From Brucella anthropi_A (GTDB lineage Bacteria; Pseudomonadota; Alphaproteobacteria; Rhizobiales; Rhizobiaceae): a stretch of DNA of 64,000 nt. The notes under the pieces are model-generated. The model was given only the letters and a program-made list of their open reading frames with translations. It ran no database searches and was not told the origin of the DNA. How positions within the stretch are numbered: the first letter of the stretch is position 1; every line of letters begins with the position of its first letter. The stretch covers positions 109,262 through 173,261 of the forward strand of contig NZ_LQBD01000002.1 of assembly GCF_046630315.1 (NCBI RefSeq), read 5' to 3'. A program made the position numbers and the translations under genes. Shown one piece after another: positions 53,057 to 60,721 of this stretch.

Positions 53057-54238
53057 TCATGCGACTTTCAGCTCCGCGATGGGCAGCCCGGTTTCGGTCA
53101 TCTTGTTGTCGACACCGTTTTCATCGAGAAAATGCTTCATCTCGGCATAGGTTTCGAACCATGCCCGGTTATATTTGTCGAACAGCGACTGATCCCAATA
53201 GTCTTCCAGTTGGAAAGGCTTGTCGCTGAAGACATCATAGCTCGGTATCTTGTAGGTTTCGGCGAATTCGGCCGTGCGGCTGTCATAGGTGAAGTAGATG
53301 GACGGAACGCCATTGGCCAGCGCCATCAGATTGCCATGCAGGCGATAGCCGAGAACAAGCTGCTGCTTGCGCACCAGTTCCTCGTAATCGGCAACGACAT
53401 CCGAATAGAACATGCGATGGCGATAGAGATTCTCTATCGTCTCGTCGAAATACCAGTCCGCCGTCCAGCGATGGTTCTTGAGGGCTGCAATAGCTTCCTC
53501 CTTCTGTTCCGCCGTGCCGAAGACCATCTTCTTTTCATCGATCTCGCCCTGCGCCATCAATGTCACATCGAAGCGTTCGGCCATGGATTTGATGAGATTG
53601 CGGTGACGGGTCAGATATTGCTCGATATCCTGCGCATAGGCCGGTGAAACCTCGCGGCGCACCGTAACGCCGACCTTTGCGACATTTTCCAGGGGCGGCA
53701 ATTTGATGCGCAGATGCTGGTTGTTGCGGCGAAATGCGGTCGGGCAACCGACGATGCGCACATTGCGGATGCCGATATCGTTCAGCACCTGGGCCGTGTA
53801 GGCGCCGCGCACGCCGATGGAGGTGGTGGAATCCGCGATGATGCGCAGGACCGCCTTCGTCTCTTCGGAAAGCTGTATTTCCCCCCTGACCGGCGCCTGT
53901 GCGCCGACGCCGAATGCGATGACCGGCAGTTTCAGCCGCTGCAAGACCGGGATCGTGTCACGCCAGTTCATATCCTTGTTGATATAGTTCGAGCCGCGCA
54001 GGATCACATAATCATAGTCTTCGCGCAGCTGATCGATCTTCTCCGGCGAGAAATTGGTGATCGGGAGTTCGGAAGCTTTTTCGTAATTCATCAGCTTCAG
54101 CGATGACTCATAGACGAAGGCATCGCCGATATTGTGATAGTGATTGATGCTGCCCTGAACGTCGGTGTGACGATACCAGCGGACATTGTCGTGATCGTAC
54201 ACTTCTCCCGCAGGGATCATGACGAGGGCGCGTGCCAT
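53057..54238 (-). CDS. Polysaccharide pyruvyl transferase family protein
   Basis: Protein of 393 residues in the pyruvyltransferase family (CsaB/WcaK-like). NYINKDMNWRDTIPVL and IAFGVGAQAPVRGEI fit the first lobe, and VLGYRLHGNLMALANGVPSIYF is the conserved R-x-H-G segment of the second lobe. The N-terminus differs from typical members: GD-rich pieces are replaced by HYHNIGDAFVYESS. It may ketal-pyruvylate a glycan from phosphoenolpyruvate. AAGGAAG precedes the start. It is the last gene of the minus-strand cluster headed by the RTX protein. Confidence 0.85.
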   Translation of the reverse strand: MARALVMIPAGEVYDHDNVRWYRHTDVQGSINHYHNIGDAFVYESSLKLMNYEKASELPITNFSPEKIDQLREDYDYVILRGSNYINKDMNWRDTIPVLQRLKLPVIAFGVGAQAPVRGEIQLSEETKAVLRIIADSTTSIGVRGAYTAQVLNDIGIRNVRIVGCPTAFRRNNQHLRIKLPPLENVAKVGVTVRREVSPAYAQDIEQYLTRHRNLIKSMAERFDVTLMAQGEIDEKKMVFGTAEQKEEAIAALKNHRWTADWYFDETIENLYRHRMFYSDVVADYEELVRKQQLVLGYRLHGNLMALANGVPSIYFTYDSRTAEFAETYKIPSYDVFSDKPFQLEDYWDQSLFDKYNRAWFETYAEMKHFLDENGVDNKMTETGLPIAELKVA

Positions 54239-54276
54239 ACGGTCTTCCTTTTTCCAAAGATACAGGCAAGCCAGGC

Positions 54277-55599
54277 TCAGCTTGCCTGAGAAAGGGCGGT
54301 TTCCGAAACCGCCGGTTTCTGCCTGCGGGGTTTCGATTCCCGCAGCCGGTTATAAAGATTAAGATGCTCCCTCGCGCAATCGACATAGTGGACCGGCTTG
54401 CGGATGGAATGGTGCAACCTGTCCCATATGGTCGGCTCGCTCAGCACTTCTGTAAAGCGGTCGGCCAGGTCTTCGGCGCTGCGAACGCGGAAATGCAGGC
54501 CGTCTTCGCCGTCGCGGATTTTTTCGGCCATGCCGCCAATGTTGGAGCAGATGACCGGGCGGCGATGGTGCAGCGCCTCCTGAATGACAATAGGCGAGTT
54601 TTCCCACCAGATCGAGGGCATGACCACCCAGTCGACCGACTGCATGAGGCGCGGCATTTCAGCATTCTGGTAAGCGCCGTAGAAGCGCACGCGCGGGCCG
54701 GCTTCCTCGATCAGTTTCTGCATGCGCTGCTGAAAGGCGGGCGGCTGCTTTTCCAGATTGCCGCCGAAGATCATCAGGCGGGAATCCTCGCCCCAGACCT
54801 GTTCCGGCACGCGCGATACGGCATCGACCAGAACGTCTATGCCCTTGAACGGATTGATCTGCCCGAAAAAGGCAAAACGGCTGCGGCGCGGGTTCGGGCC
54901 GGTCAGCTCACGCGGAGGCGTCACGTCGCGGATGGCGATGCCGTTCTCGATGACGGCCATCTTGTCCGGGTTCAGGCCCCATTCCAGATAGCGGTTGGCC
55001 AGGAATTCGCTGGGGGAGACGAAGGCGTCGGCCAGTTCCAGCATGCCGCGCACGAAACGTTCCCGCTTGAGGAAACGCGCGGGCGGTATCTGCGGAAAAC
55101 AGGCATGGCAATCGATGGGGGAAGCCTCATTGCAAAGCTTCGAGGTGCCCGCCTTGACCATCTGTCCGTCATTGTTGCAGATCGACAGGAACTCATGGAA
55201 CGTCACCAGAATGATGCGGTCCGGCAGCGCCTCGCGAATGGCATAGAGCGTCTCAAGCCCGAGCCCCAGAACATGATGGAAATGCACGATGTCCGGGTCG
55301 AAGTCGCGCACAAAGCGCAGAAGGTCACGCCGGATTTCATCGGTGTTCTTGTTCGACAGGTAGAAATGGTCGTATTCGTCGGCATGGAACAGGATTTCGT
55401 CGCTGGCGCGCCGCATGCTCATGAGCGCCGTCGTGCCGTGCCGCGGGATCGGGTGGGCGGCCCGCGCCAGATAGACCGACTGGACGCCCGGAACCGCATT
55501 CAGCCCCTTGTGCAGATTGTAGGAGGCAATTTCACCGCCGCCGAGTGAAATCGAAGGGTGGGCGTGTGAGATGACGAGAACACGCAGTTTATCGCTCAT
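54277..55599 (-). CDS. Glycosyltransferase family 4 with cysteine-rich insert
   Basis: GT-B glycosyltransferase of 440 residues. The N-terminal lobe has SHAHPSISLGGGEIASYNL, and the donor lobe has FAFFGQINPFKGIDVL and PSIWWENSPIVIQEALHHRRPVICSNIGG with the E-x7-E-type pair. A cysteine cluster in the first lobe (LSICNNDG, SKLCNEASPIDCHACF) is shared with the paralogue at 58623-59882 and may bind zinc. The ATG at 55599 overlaps the upstream stop as ATGA, so it is coupled to the degenerate GT2-like gene. The two paralogues probably add different sugars of the same glycan. Confidence 0.9.
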   Translation of the reverse strand: MSDKLRVLVISHAHPSISLGGGEIASYNLHKGLNAVPGVQSVYLARAAHPIPRHGTTALMSMRRASDEILFHADEYDHFYLSNKNTDEIRRDLLRFVRDFDPDIVHFHHVLGLGLETLYAIREALPDRIILVTFHEFLSICNNDGQMVKAGTSKLCNEASPIDCHACFPQIPPARFLKRERFVRGMLELADAFVSPSEFLANRYLEWGLNPDKMAVIENGIAIRDVTPPRELTGPNPRRSRFAFFGQINPFKGIDVLVDAVSRVPEQVWGEDSRLMIFGGNLEKQPPAFQQRMQKLIEEAGPRVRFYGAYQNAEMPRLMQSVDWVVMPSIWWENSPIVIQEALHHRRPVICSNIGGMAEKIRDGEDGLHFRVRSAEDLADRFTEVLSEPTIWDRLHHSIRKPVHYVDCAREHLNLYNRLRESKPRRQKPAVSETALSQAS

Positions 55600-57830
55600 G
55601 CGGGTTCCTCCGCCTGCACCTTGCGCCTGCCCGCAAGAATGGACGACCAGCGCGCGTCGAAGACCTGCCGGTCGATGCGCTCGATGAGCGCTATGGTCGA
55701 TGCCCTGTCGGTTACGGATGTATCGTCCGCGCCCAGCATTTGTGCCGAAGGCAGCCAATAGGAGCGCAGGCCCGATTGTTTCAGTTTCAATCCGAGATCC
55801 AGTCCCTTTTCATGGGTGCCGAGATAGCCGCGCGTAAAGCCGCCGACGGAAAACAGAGCTTCACGCGGCAGAATGCAGCATTCGAATGTCGCCGTGGCCA
55901 CTTCCGTTAACGCCATGCCCGAAACGGCATCGATGGGATAACCGGCATAGCGGCTGATGAGCGCGCGGTCAGCCGACATGCCGGATTGCGGTCCGGCAAC
56001 CCAGGTTCCCGCCCAGCGGATTGAATCGTCCTCATAAGCAAGAGTTGGAGACAGAACGCAGTCCTTGTGCGCTTCATAGGCGCTGACGAGCTTGTTCAGC
56101 CAGCCGGCGCGGCGCGGCAGCAGCGATCCGGCCAGAAAGATGACCTGATCCGTCGAAACAGTGCGGGCGCCGACTTCCAGCGCATCGTAGAGGTCTTCCG
56201 ATCCGGTGGCTGAAACAAGCCGGATGCGCAGGCGATAGAAATCCGCAAGACGCCTGATCTGCACGCCGACCCGGTCGATGATCTCGGTTGCCGCCGCGAC
56301 CACGATCGGGGCGATGCGGGTTTCAGGGTCGAGCGCGAGCAGCGCCAGCAAGGGTTCGATTTCCTCGACGCGCTCATCGATGCCGATGATGAGCGCCGGT
56401 CCGATAGCATCTTCAAAGGGACCGAGATCGACCACGCCGAACACTTCCGGCGCGGGACGGTTGACGCCGCGCAGCAATGGCACGAGCTGCTGATCGACGA
56501 TATGGCGCAGCGCCCATGCATTCGGGTCGGTTGCGCGGATTTGCCGGACGATGGCATCCCGCGAGGTCACGCGGGTTGGCGTCAAGGGAAAGAAGGCGCG
56601 CCGCCCGTCGCTGATCGCAAGTTCGAGATAGAACGGCGCGGTGCTGTCGCCTGCAAGTTCCGGCGCAAAGGCCACGAAACCATGGGCATGCCGGTTGGGG
56701 TCGAGGCCCGCATTGAAGGGCGGCTGGTTGTCGAACTCGCGGGTGACGTCGGGCCGGTCGATGCGGGTCCAGGTCGTGTCGATCTGGATTTCGCCGCGAT
56801 GACGGCGCAGCTTCACGCTTTCCACATGGCTGTCGGGATCGAGCAGCCAGCCGGAAACCAGCATGCCGCTGCCCTCCACCCGGAAGACGTTGTCGATCCC
56901 CATCCGGACAGGGAAGGGAAGGCCCGAGACCGTATCCGCACCGTCGAAACGGTTTGCGGCGGAGCGCATGCGCAGGAGAATATCCGTCGAACTGCGCACC
57001 CTCGGCAGGATCGCCCGGATATGGCCCGGTGTCTCGCGGGAGCCGGACAAGAGCCTGCGGTCATAGACTTCGGTAAAACGCCAGCCGCGCCGTCCGCGAA
57101 ACAGCAGCCGTTCTATATCGGTCGGTTCAACCGGCTCACTGGCAAGCAGAAGACCGGCAAAGCCGGATGCTTCATCGTTCAGGTCAGGGCGGGCAAAAAC
57201 GCTGATCGCGCATTCGGCGAGTGACGGATTCCTGCCGCTGATCAGCAGCCGGGTGACGGCAGGCGTCAGGTCCTGTGCCCAGCCCTGAACGAAAATCTCG
57301 CCTTCGTCGCTGCCGCCGATGAGTTCGATACAGCCATCGGAACGGGCGCCCGCCTGTAACAGAACGGTGATGGCCGAAAGTTTCTTCCGGCTGATGGGGC
57401 CGGAGATCAGCCCTTCCACCAGCTCATCGATGACGCCAGGCAGGCTTGGCCCGGCCAGATCGCCGATCATGGCGACAAAGTCCGCGATGGAGGCGGAGCG
57501 CGATGCGAAATTGTAGCGGGCGACCTTCGCCCGGTGCTGGAACATGATGGTTTTCAGAACACCGCGGCGCAGGGCGGCGGTTGGAACGATGGCGACAAAG
57601 CCATGCGTTCCGGCGGGCGAAGGCTCCCTGAGCGGCCATGTCATCAGGCTTGTCTTCACGCTCATGGCGGGATCGCCATTCAGGAACGCCGTCACCTGAT
57701 CGCTTGTAGCGCTGCCGATGCCAAGCACCAGCACCAGCGTGTCCTCGACCACGCTGCCGACGACCATTTCGCCCTCCATCATCATGGGAGGGCGATCCGG
57801 TGAGCGGGTGGGTCTTTCGTCTTGCGCCAT
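55596..57830 (-). CDS. Large GW-x-DP module protein with degenerate GT2-like domain (744 aa)
   Basis: Not recognised as a known enzyme. Two beta-sandwich-like modules are visible: residues about 175-230 (VQGWAQDLTP, FARPDLNDE) and about 310-395 (VSGWLLDPDS, RIDRPDVTREFDNQP). The C-terminal 230 residues align by pattern with the GT2 domain of the 753-aa protein at 60718-62979. The catalytic pieces have been lost: the NSD metal motif is LAGS, the second aspartate strand is VVAAATE, and GDYEDSDLC is GTHEKGLDL. It is probably a non-catalytic partner or glycan-binding scaffold. The start has GAGGAACC, and the gene overlaps the downstream GT4 gene by ATGA. Confidence 0.72.
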   Translation of the reverse strand: MAQDERPTRSPDRPPMMMEGEMVVGSVVEDTLVLVLGIGSATSDQVTAFLNGDPAMSVKTSLMTWPLREPSPAGTHGFVAIVPTAALRRGVLKTIMFQHRAKVARYNFASRSASIADFVAMIGDLAGPSLPGVIDELVEGLISGPISRKKLSAITVLLQAGARSDGCIELIGGSDEGEIFVQGWAQDLTPAVTRLLISGRNPSLAECAISVFARPDLNDEASGFAGLLLASEPVEPTDIERLLFRGRRGWRFTEVYDRRLLSGSRETPGHIRAILPRVRSSTDILLRMRSAANRFDGADTVSGLPFPVRMGIDNVFRVEGSGMLVSGWLLDPDSHVESVKLRRHRGEIQIDTTWTRIDRPDVTREFDNQPPFNAGLDPNRHAHGFVAFAPELAGDSTAPFYLELAISDGRRAFFPLTPTRVTSRDAIVRQIRATDPNAWALRHIVDQQLVPLLRGVNRPAPEVFGVVDLGPFEDAIGPALIIGIDERVEEIEPLLALLALDPETRIAPIVVAAATEIIDRVGVQIRRLADFYRLRIRLVSATGSEDLYDALEVGARTVSTDQVIFLAGSLLPRRAGWLNKLVSAYEAHKDCVLSPTLAYEDDSIRWAGTWVAGPQSGMSADRALISRYAGYPIDAVSGMALTEVATATFECCILPREALFSVGGFTRGYLGTHEKGLDLGLKLKQSGLRSYWLPSAQMLGADDTSVTDRASTIALIERIDRQVFDARWSSILAGRRKVQAEEPA

Positions 57831-57841
57831 GCGATGGTTCC

Positions 57842-58612
57842 TCAGGGCATGACCGCAAGGGTAAGCAACGCACCGGCGATGAAGCCTGCCATCACGAACA
57901 TCAGCATGAACAGGAGCTTGATATCGCCGTTGCTGCGCTTGCGCACATCTTCCATGCGCTGTTCCAGCCCGGCGACAACCCCGTCCATGCGCATGATATG
58001 CACATCGAGTTCGGTCATGCGCTGATGGAGATCGGTGCGCAGGCCATCGACGGAACTGGCAATGTCCAGCAGTTCAGCCGGAACGGCATTGCCGGATGCA
58101 TCAAGGGTCGGCGTGACACGCTGCAATGAATGCTGGTTGACCTGCAACTGGCGTTGCGCTGCCATCAGCATGTCGAGCTTGTCGAGAATGCGCGTCATGG
58201 GCGCGGCAATCAGCGCTTCGGCGGCCTGTTCGTCGGGTTTGGGCACACGCAGTTTCTGCTCGGTGCCGGCCGCATTGGCCGCAACGACGACGAGTTCGCC
58301 TGCGCGAGCGGCGGCGAATTGCGGCAGCATCACTTCAAAAGCGTGCTTGCCATCGCCGATGCCGTTGCGCTTCAGGTCGGGTCGGTCCTTGTCGGCGGGA
58401 GCCTGGGCAATCGGCTTGTCGTCCAGCAGGACGCGGATCAGAAGCCGCTCCGTCGGGACGGAAGGATCGAATGCCCAGCCGTAGAGACGGCCTTCCTCAA
58501 TGGCGTCAACGCGTCCTTTCATGGCTTCGGTCCTTTGAGGCCCGGCTGCGGCATTGGGCGCCGCTGCCTGCCTTGCTTCTCCCTCGGATGGAATTTTGGT
58601 CGTGATGTTCAT
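57842..58612 (-). CDS. Membrane-anchored coiled-coil protein with N-terminal GW-x-DP module (256 aa)
   Basis: Domain order: a disordered Ala/Pro-rich start (1-30); a beta-rich module (about 31-100) with LYGWAFDPSVPTERL and RPDLKRNGIGDGKHAFEVML, closely matching the modules of the two large neighbours; an alpha-helical, predicted coiled-coil region (about 130-228); and one C-terminal membrane helix (about 232-254) with a very short tail. A tail-anchored protein facing the cytoplasm is suggested. It may tether the glycosyltransferases to the membrane. The ribosome site is GAGAGGT. Only 10-11 bp separate it from its neighbours. Confidence 0.72.
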   Translation of the reverse strand: MNITTKIPSEGEARQAAAPNAAAGPQRTEAMKGRVDAIEEGRLYGWAFDPSVPTERLLIRVLLDDKPIAQAPADKDRPDLKRNGIGDGKHAFEVMLPQFAAARAGELVVVAANAAGTEQKLRVPKPDEQAAEALIAAPMTRILDKLDMLMAAQRQLQVNQHSLQRVTPTLDASGNAVPAELLDIASSVDGLRTDLHQRMTELDVHIMRMDGVVAGLEQRMEDVRKRSNGDIKLLFMLMFVMAGFIAGALLTLAVMP

Positions 58613-58622
58613 GATTTACCTC

Positions 58623-59882
58623 TCATGCTGCCTCGACACGCGCGATACGCAATGTCCCGATCAGGTCGAGATAGCGTGCAGCCGTGGTATCGATGGTGTC
58701 CGGATGGCGCGCATTTTCGCTGAGCGACCGGCGCAGATCCGGGTTTTCCGCCATTCGGCGCATCGCCTGGGCAAGCGCGAGCGGATCGTTCGGCGGAACG
58801 GTGAGGCCATTGACCTCATTTTCAATCATTTCGGCCATTCCACCGATATTGCTGCATATGACCGGGCGGTTCTGTCCCTGTGCTTCCTGAATGACGAGGG
58901 GCGCATTTTCCCACCAGATCGACGGCATGATCGCGCAGTCGACGGCCTGGATCAGCTGGGCGATGTCCTCGCGGCGATAGGCGCCCCGGCGCTGGACGAA
59001 TGGCGATGTCTCGGCAAAAAGCCGGTCGATTTCGCTGACGAAGCTTTCGCTTTGAAACGGTGCCGCACCATGCACACGCAATTCGAAATCGAAGCCCTCC
59101 GAAATGAGCTGCTGTGCTGCTTCAAGCAGGACTGTCGCGCCCTTCCACGGATTGAGATTGCCGAAATAGCCGAAAACAGGTTTGCCGCGCTCCATCTGCC
59201 GGGGTGCGACCGCCGGGCGTTCCGGCTGGCCATTGGGGATGACGCTGATGAGTTCTTCCGCAAGACCCCATTCGACGTAACGCTGCTTGAGAAATTCGCT
59301 CGGCGAAACAAATGCATCGACAGCGCTCAAAAGCGATTTGATATGCCGTTCGCGCAGAACGAATTTGTCCAGCGCAATGTCCTTGAAACAGCCATGGCAG
59401 CGGTCGGGGCCGGCTCCATGGCACAATTCCTTGCCGGTGGTGCGGACCATCAGGCCGTCATGGTGGCAGATGGGGTAATAATCGTGCAAGGTCAGCACGA
59501 TACGGCAATCGGGCAAGGTGCGGCGCACGATATGTGGAAATTCGGCGCCCAGCAAAAGCAGGTGGTGCAGATGAACCACATCCGGCCGGAAGTCGTTCAG
59601 CAGTTCGACGATATCGGGAACGATCCCGTAAAGGTCGATCTGGCTCATATAGAAACGGTCGAAATGGCCCGACCAGAGCAGGATTTCATCACCGCCATTG
59701 CCGATGCTCTGGAAGCTCGTGCCGGGGCGGGCTTCACGGTGCACCTTGTTGGTGGCGCCCATGAACATGGCTTCGCAACCCGCGCGCTGATAGGCGCGGA
59801 ACAGATCATGCGCGAAAATTTCCGTCCCGCCGGGATGAAGCGAGGGGTGGTTATGGGCTGCGATGAGGATGCGCTGGGCCAT
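58623..59882 (-). CDS. Glycosyltransferase family 4 with cysteine-rich insert
   Basis: GT-B glycosyltransferase of 419 residues, a clear paralogue of the gene at 54277-55599. Shared pieces are HNHPSLHPGGTEIFAHDLF, the cysteine cluster YYPICHHDG with ELCHGAGPDRCHGCF, the linker FVSPSEFLKQRYVEWGL, and PSIWWENAPLVIQEAQGQNRPVICSNIGG in the donor lobe. The ATG at 59882 overlaps the upstream methyltransferase stop by one base (TGATG). A likely transferase for the same glycan, with a different donor or acceptor from its paralogue. Confidence 0.9.
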   Translation of the reverse strand: MAQRILIAAHNHPSLHPGGTEIFAHDLFRAYQRAGCEAMFMGATNKVHREARPGTSFQSIGNGGDEILLWSGHFDRFYMSQIDLYGIVPDIVELLNDFRPDVVHLHHLLLLGAEFPHIVRRTLPDCRIVLTLHDYYPICHHDGLMVRTTGKELCHGAGPDRCHGCFKDIALDKFVLRERHIKSLLSAVDAFVSPSEFLKQRYVEWGLAEELISVIPNGQPERPAVAPRQMERGKPVFGYFGNLNPWKGATVLLEAAQQLISEGFDFELRVHGAAPFQSESFVSEIDRLFAETSPFVQRRGAYRREDIAQLIQAVDCAIMPSIWWENAPLVIQEAQGQNRPVICSNIGGMAEMIENEVNGLTVPPNDPLALAQAMRRMAENPDLRRSLSENARHPDTIDTTAARYLDLIGTLRIARVEAA

Positions 59883-60721
59883 CAGGCGACACCTCGCGAG
59901 GCGATGAAAATATCCTGGTAGTGATCCGCCGCGATGCCGCGCCAATGGCCGAAGGATTTTGTGTCGAGCGTCAGGTTTGCACCGGCAAGGGCGCGGTCCA
60001 GAAAGCCGTTTTCAAACCCCACGGCTGCAAGCGGCGGCAGTTCCGGCACGAACCAGCACGGCCCGCTGCCGTGGCGTTCGAATGCAAGCCGCCTGTCGCG
60101 TTTGCCATGGCGGTCGCGCGCGGCCACATCGTCCACGACGAAGGCTGTCATGAACAGTTTCCCGCCCGGCGCAAGCACTCGGGAAACCTGATTGAGATAG
60201 GTCTTGACCTCGTCGGACGGCAGGTGCGTGACCACGGATGTCATGATGACGAAGTCGAAACTCTTGTCTGCAAAGGGCAGGGCGAGACTGAGCCCGTTGA
60301 CCGCACCTTTGGGATTATAGAGATCGTGGGCGATATCGATGTGGCGGAACTCGAAATTCGGGTAACGCGATGTGATGTTCTGGCGGCACCAGTTCACGCC
60401 GCCTGCCACGGGGTCGATGCCGGAATAGCGGGCTTTTGCCGGATCGAGATATTGCGTCAGCGGCACCGCCATGCGGCCGATGCCCGAACCGATGTCGAGC
60501 ACGCGCGCGTCTGGCCGAAGCCCGCCCTTGCGAATGAAATGACCGAGGAACTCCGCACCCACCGCACGATAGTCACCATCGCCGACGAACACACTGTTCG
60601 GATCGGGTGAGGGTAAAAAGCGGTTCTTCAAGACAGATTGCATCAGCCAGTCGATCTGCGCGTCCGCTATTGCTGGTCTGGCTTCAAGGTCTGGCTGTTT
60701 CAGCGCTACCACGTCCGTCAA
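59882..60721 (-). CDS. Class I SAM-dependent methyltransferase
   Basis: Methyltransferase of 279 residues. VLDIGSGIGRMAVPL is the SAM-binding glycine loop (motif I) and DFVIMTSVVTHLPSDEV is motif II/post-II, with LAPGGKLFMTAFVV as motif III. It resembles methyltransferases in polysaccharide loci that cap or decorate sugars, but the target is unknown. The start codon is TTG (60721-60719) overlapping the upstream TGA as TTGA, with GAAAGGAG seven bases before it, an unusual but well supported start. It lies between the two largest glycosyltransferase genes of the cluster. Confidence 0.86.
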   Translation of the reverse strand: MTDVVALKQPDLEARPAIADAQIDWLMQSVLKNRFLPSPDPNSVFVGDGDYRAVGAEFLGHFIRKGGLRPDARVLDIGSGIGRMAVPLTQYLDPAKARYSGIDPVAGGVNWCRQNITSRYPNFEFRHIDIAHDLYNPKGAVNGLSLALPFADKSFDFVIMTSVVTHLPSDEVKTYLNQVSRVLAPGGKLFMTAFVVDDVAARDRHGKRDRRLAFERHGSGPCWFVPELPPLAAVGFENGFLDRALAGANLTLDTKSFGHWRGIAADHYQDIFIASRGVA

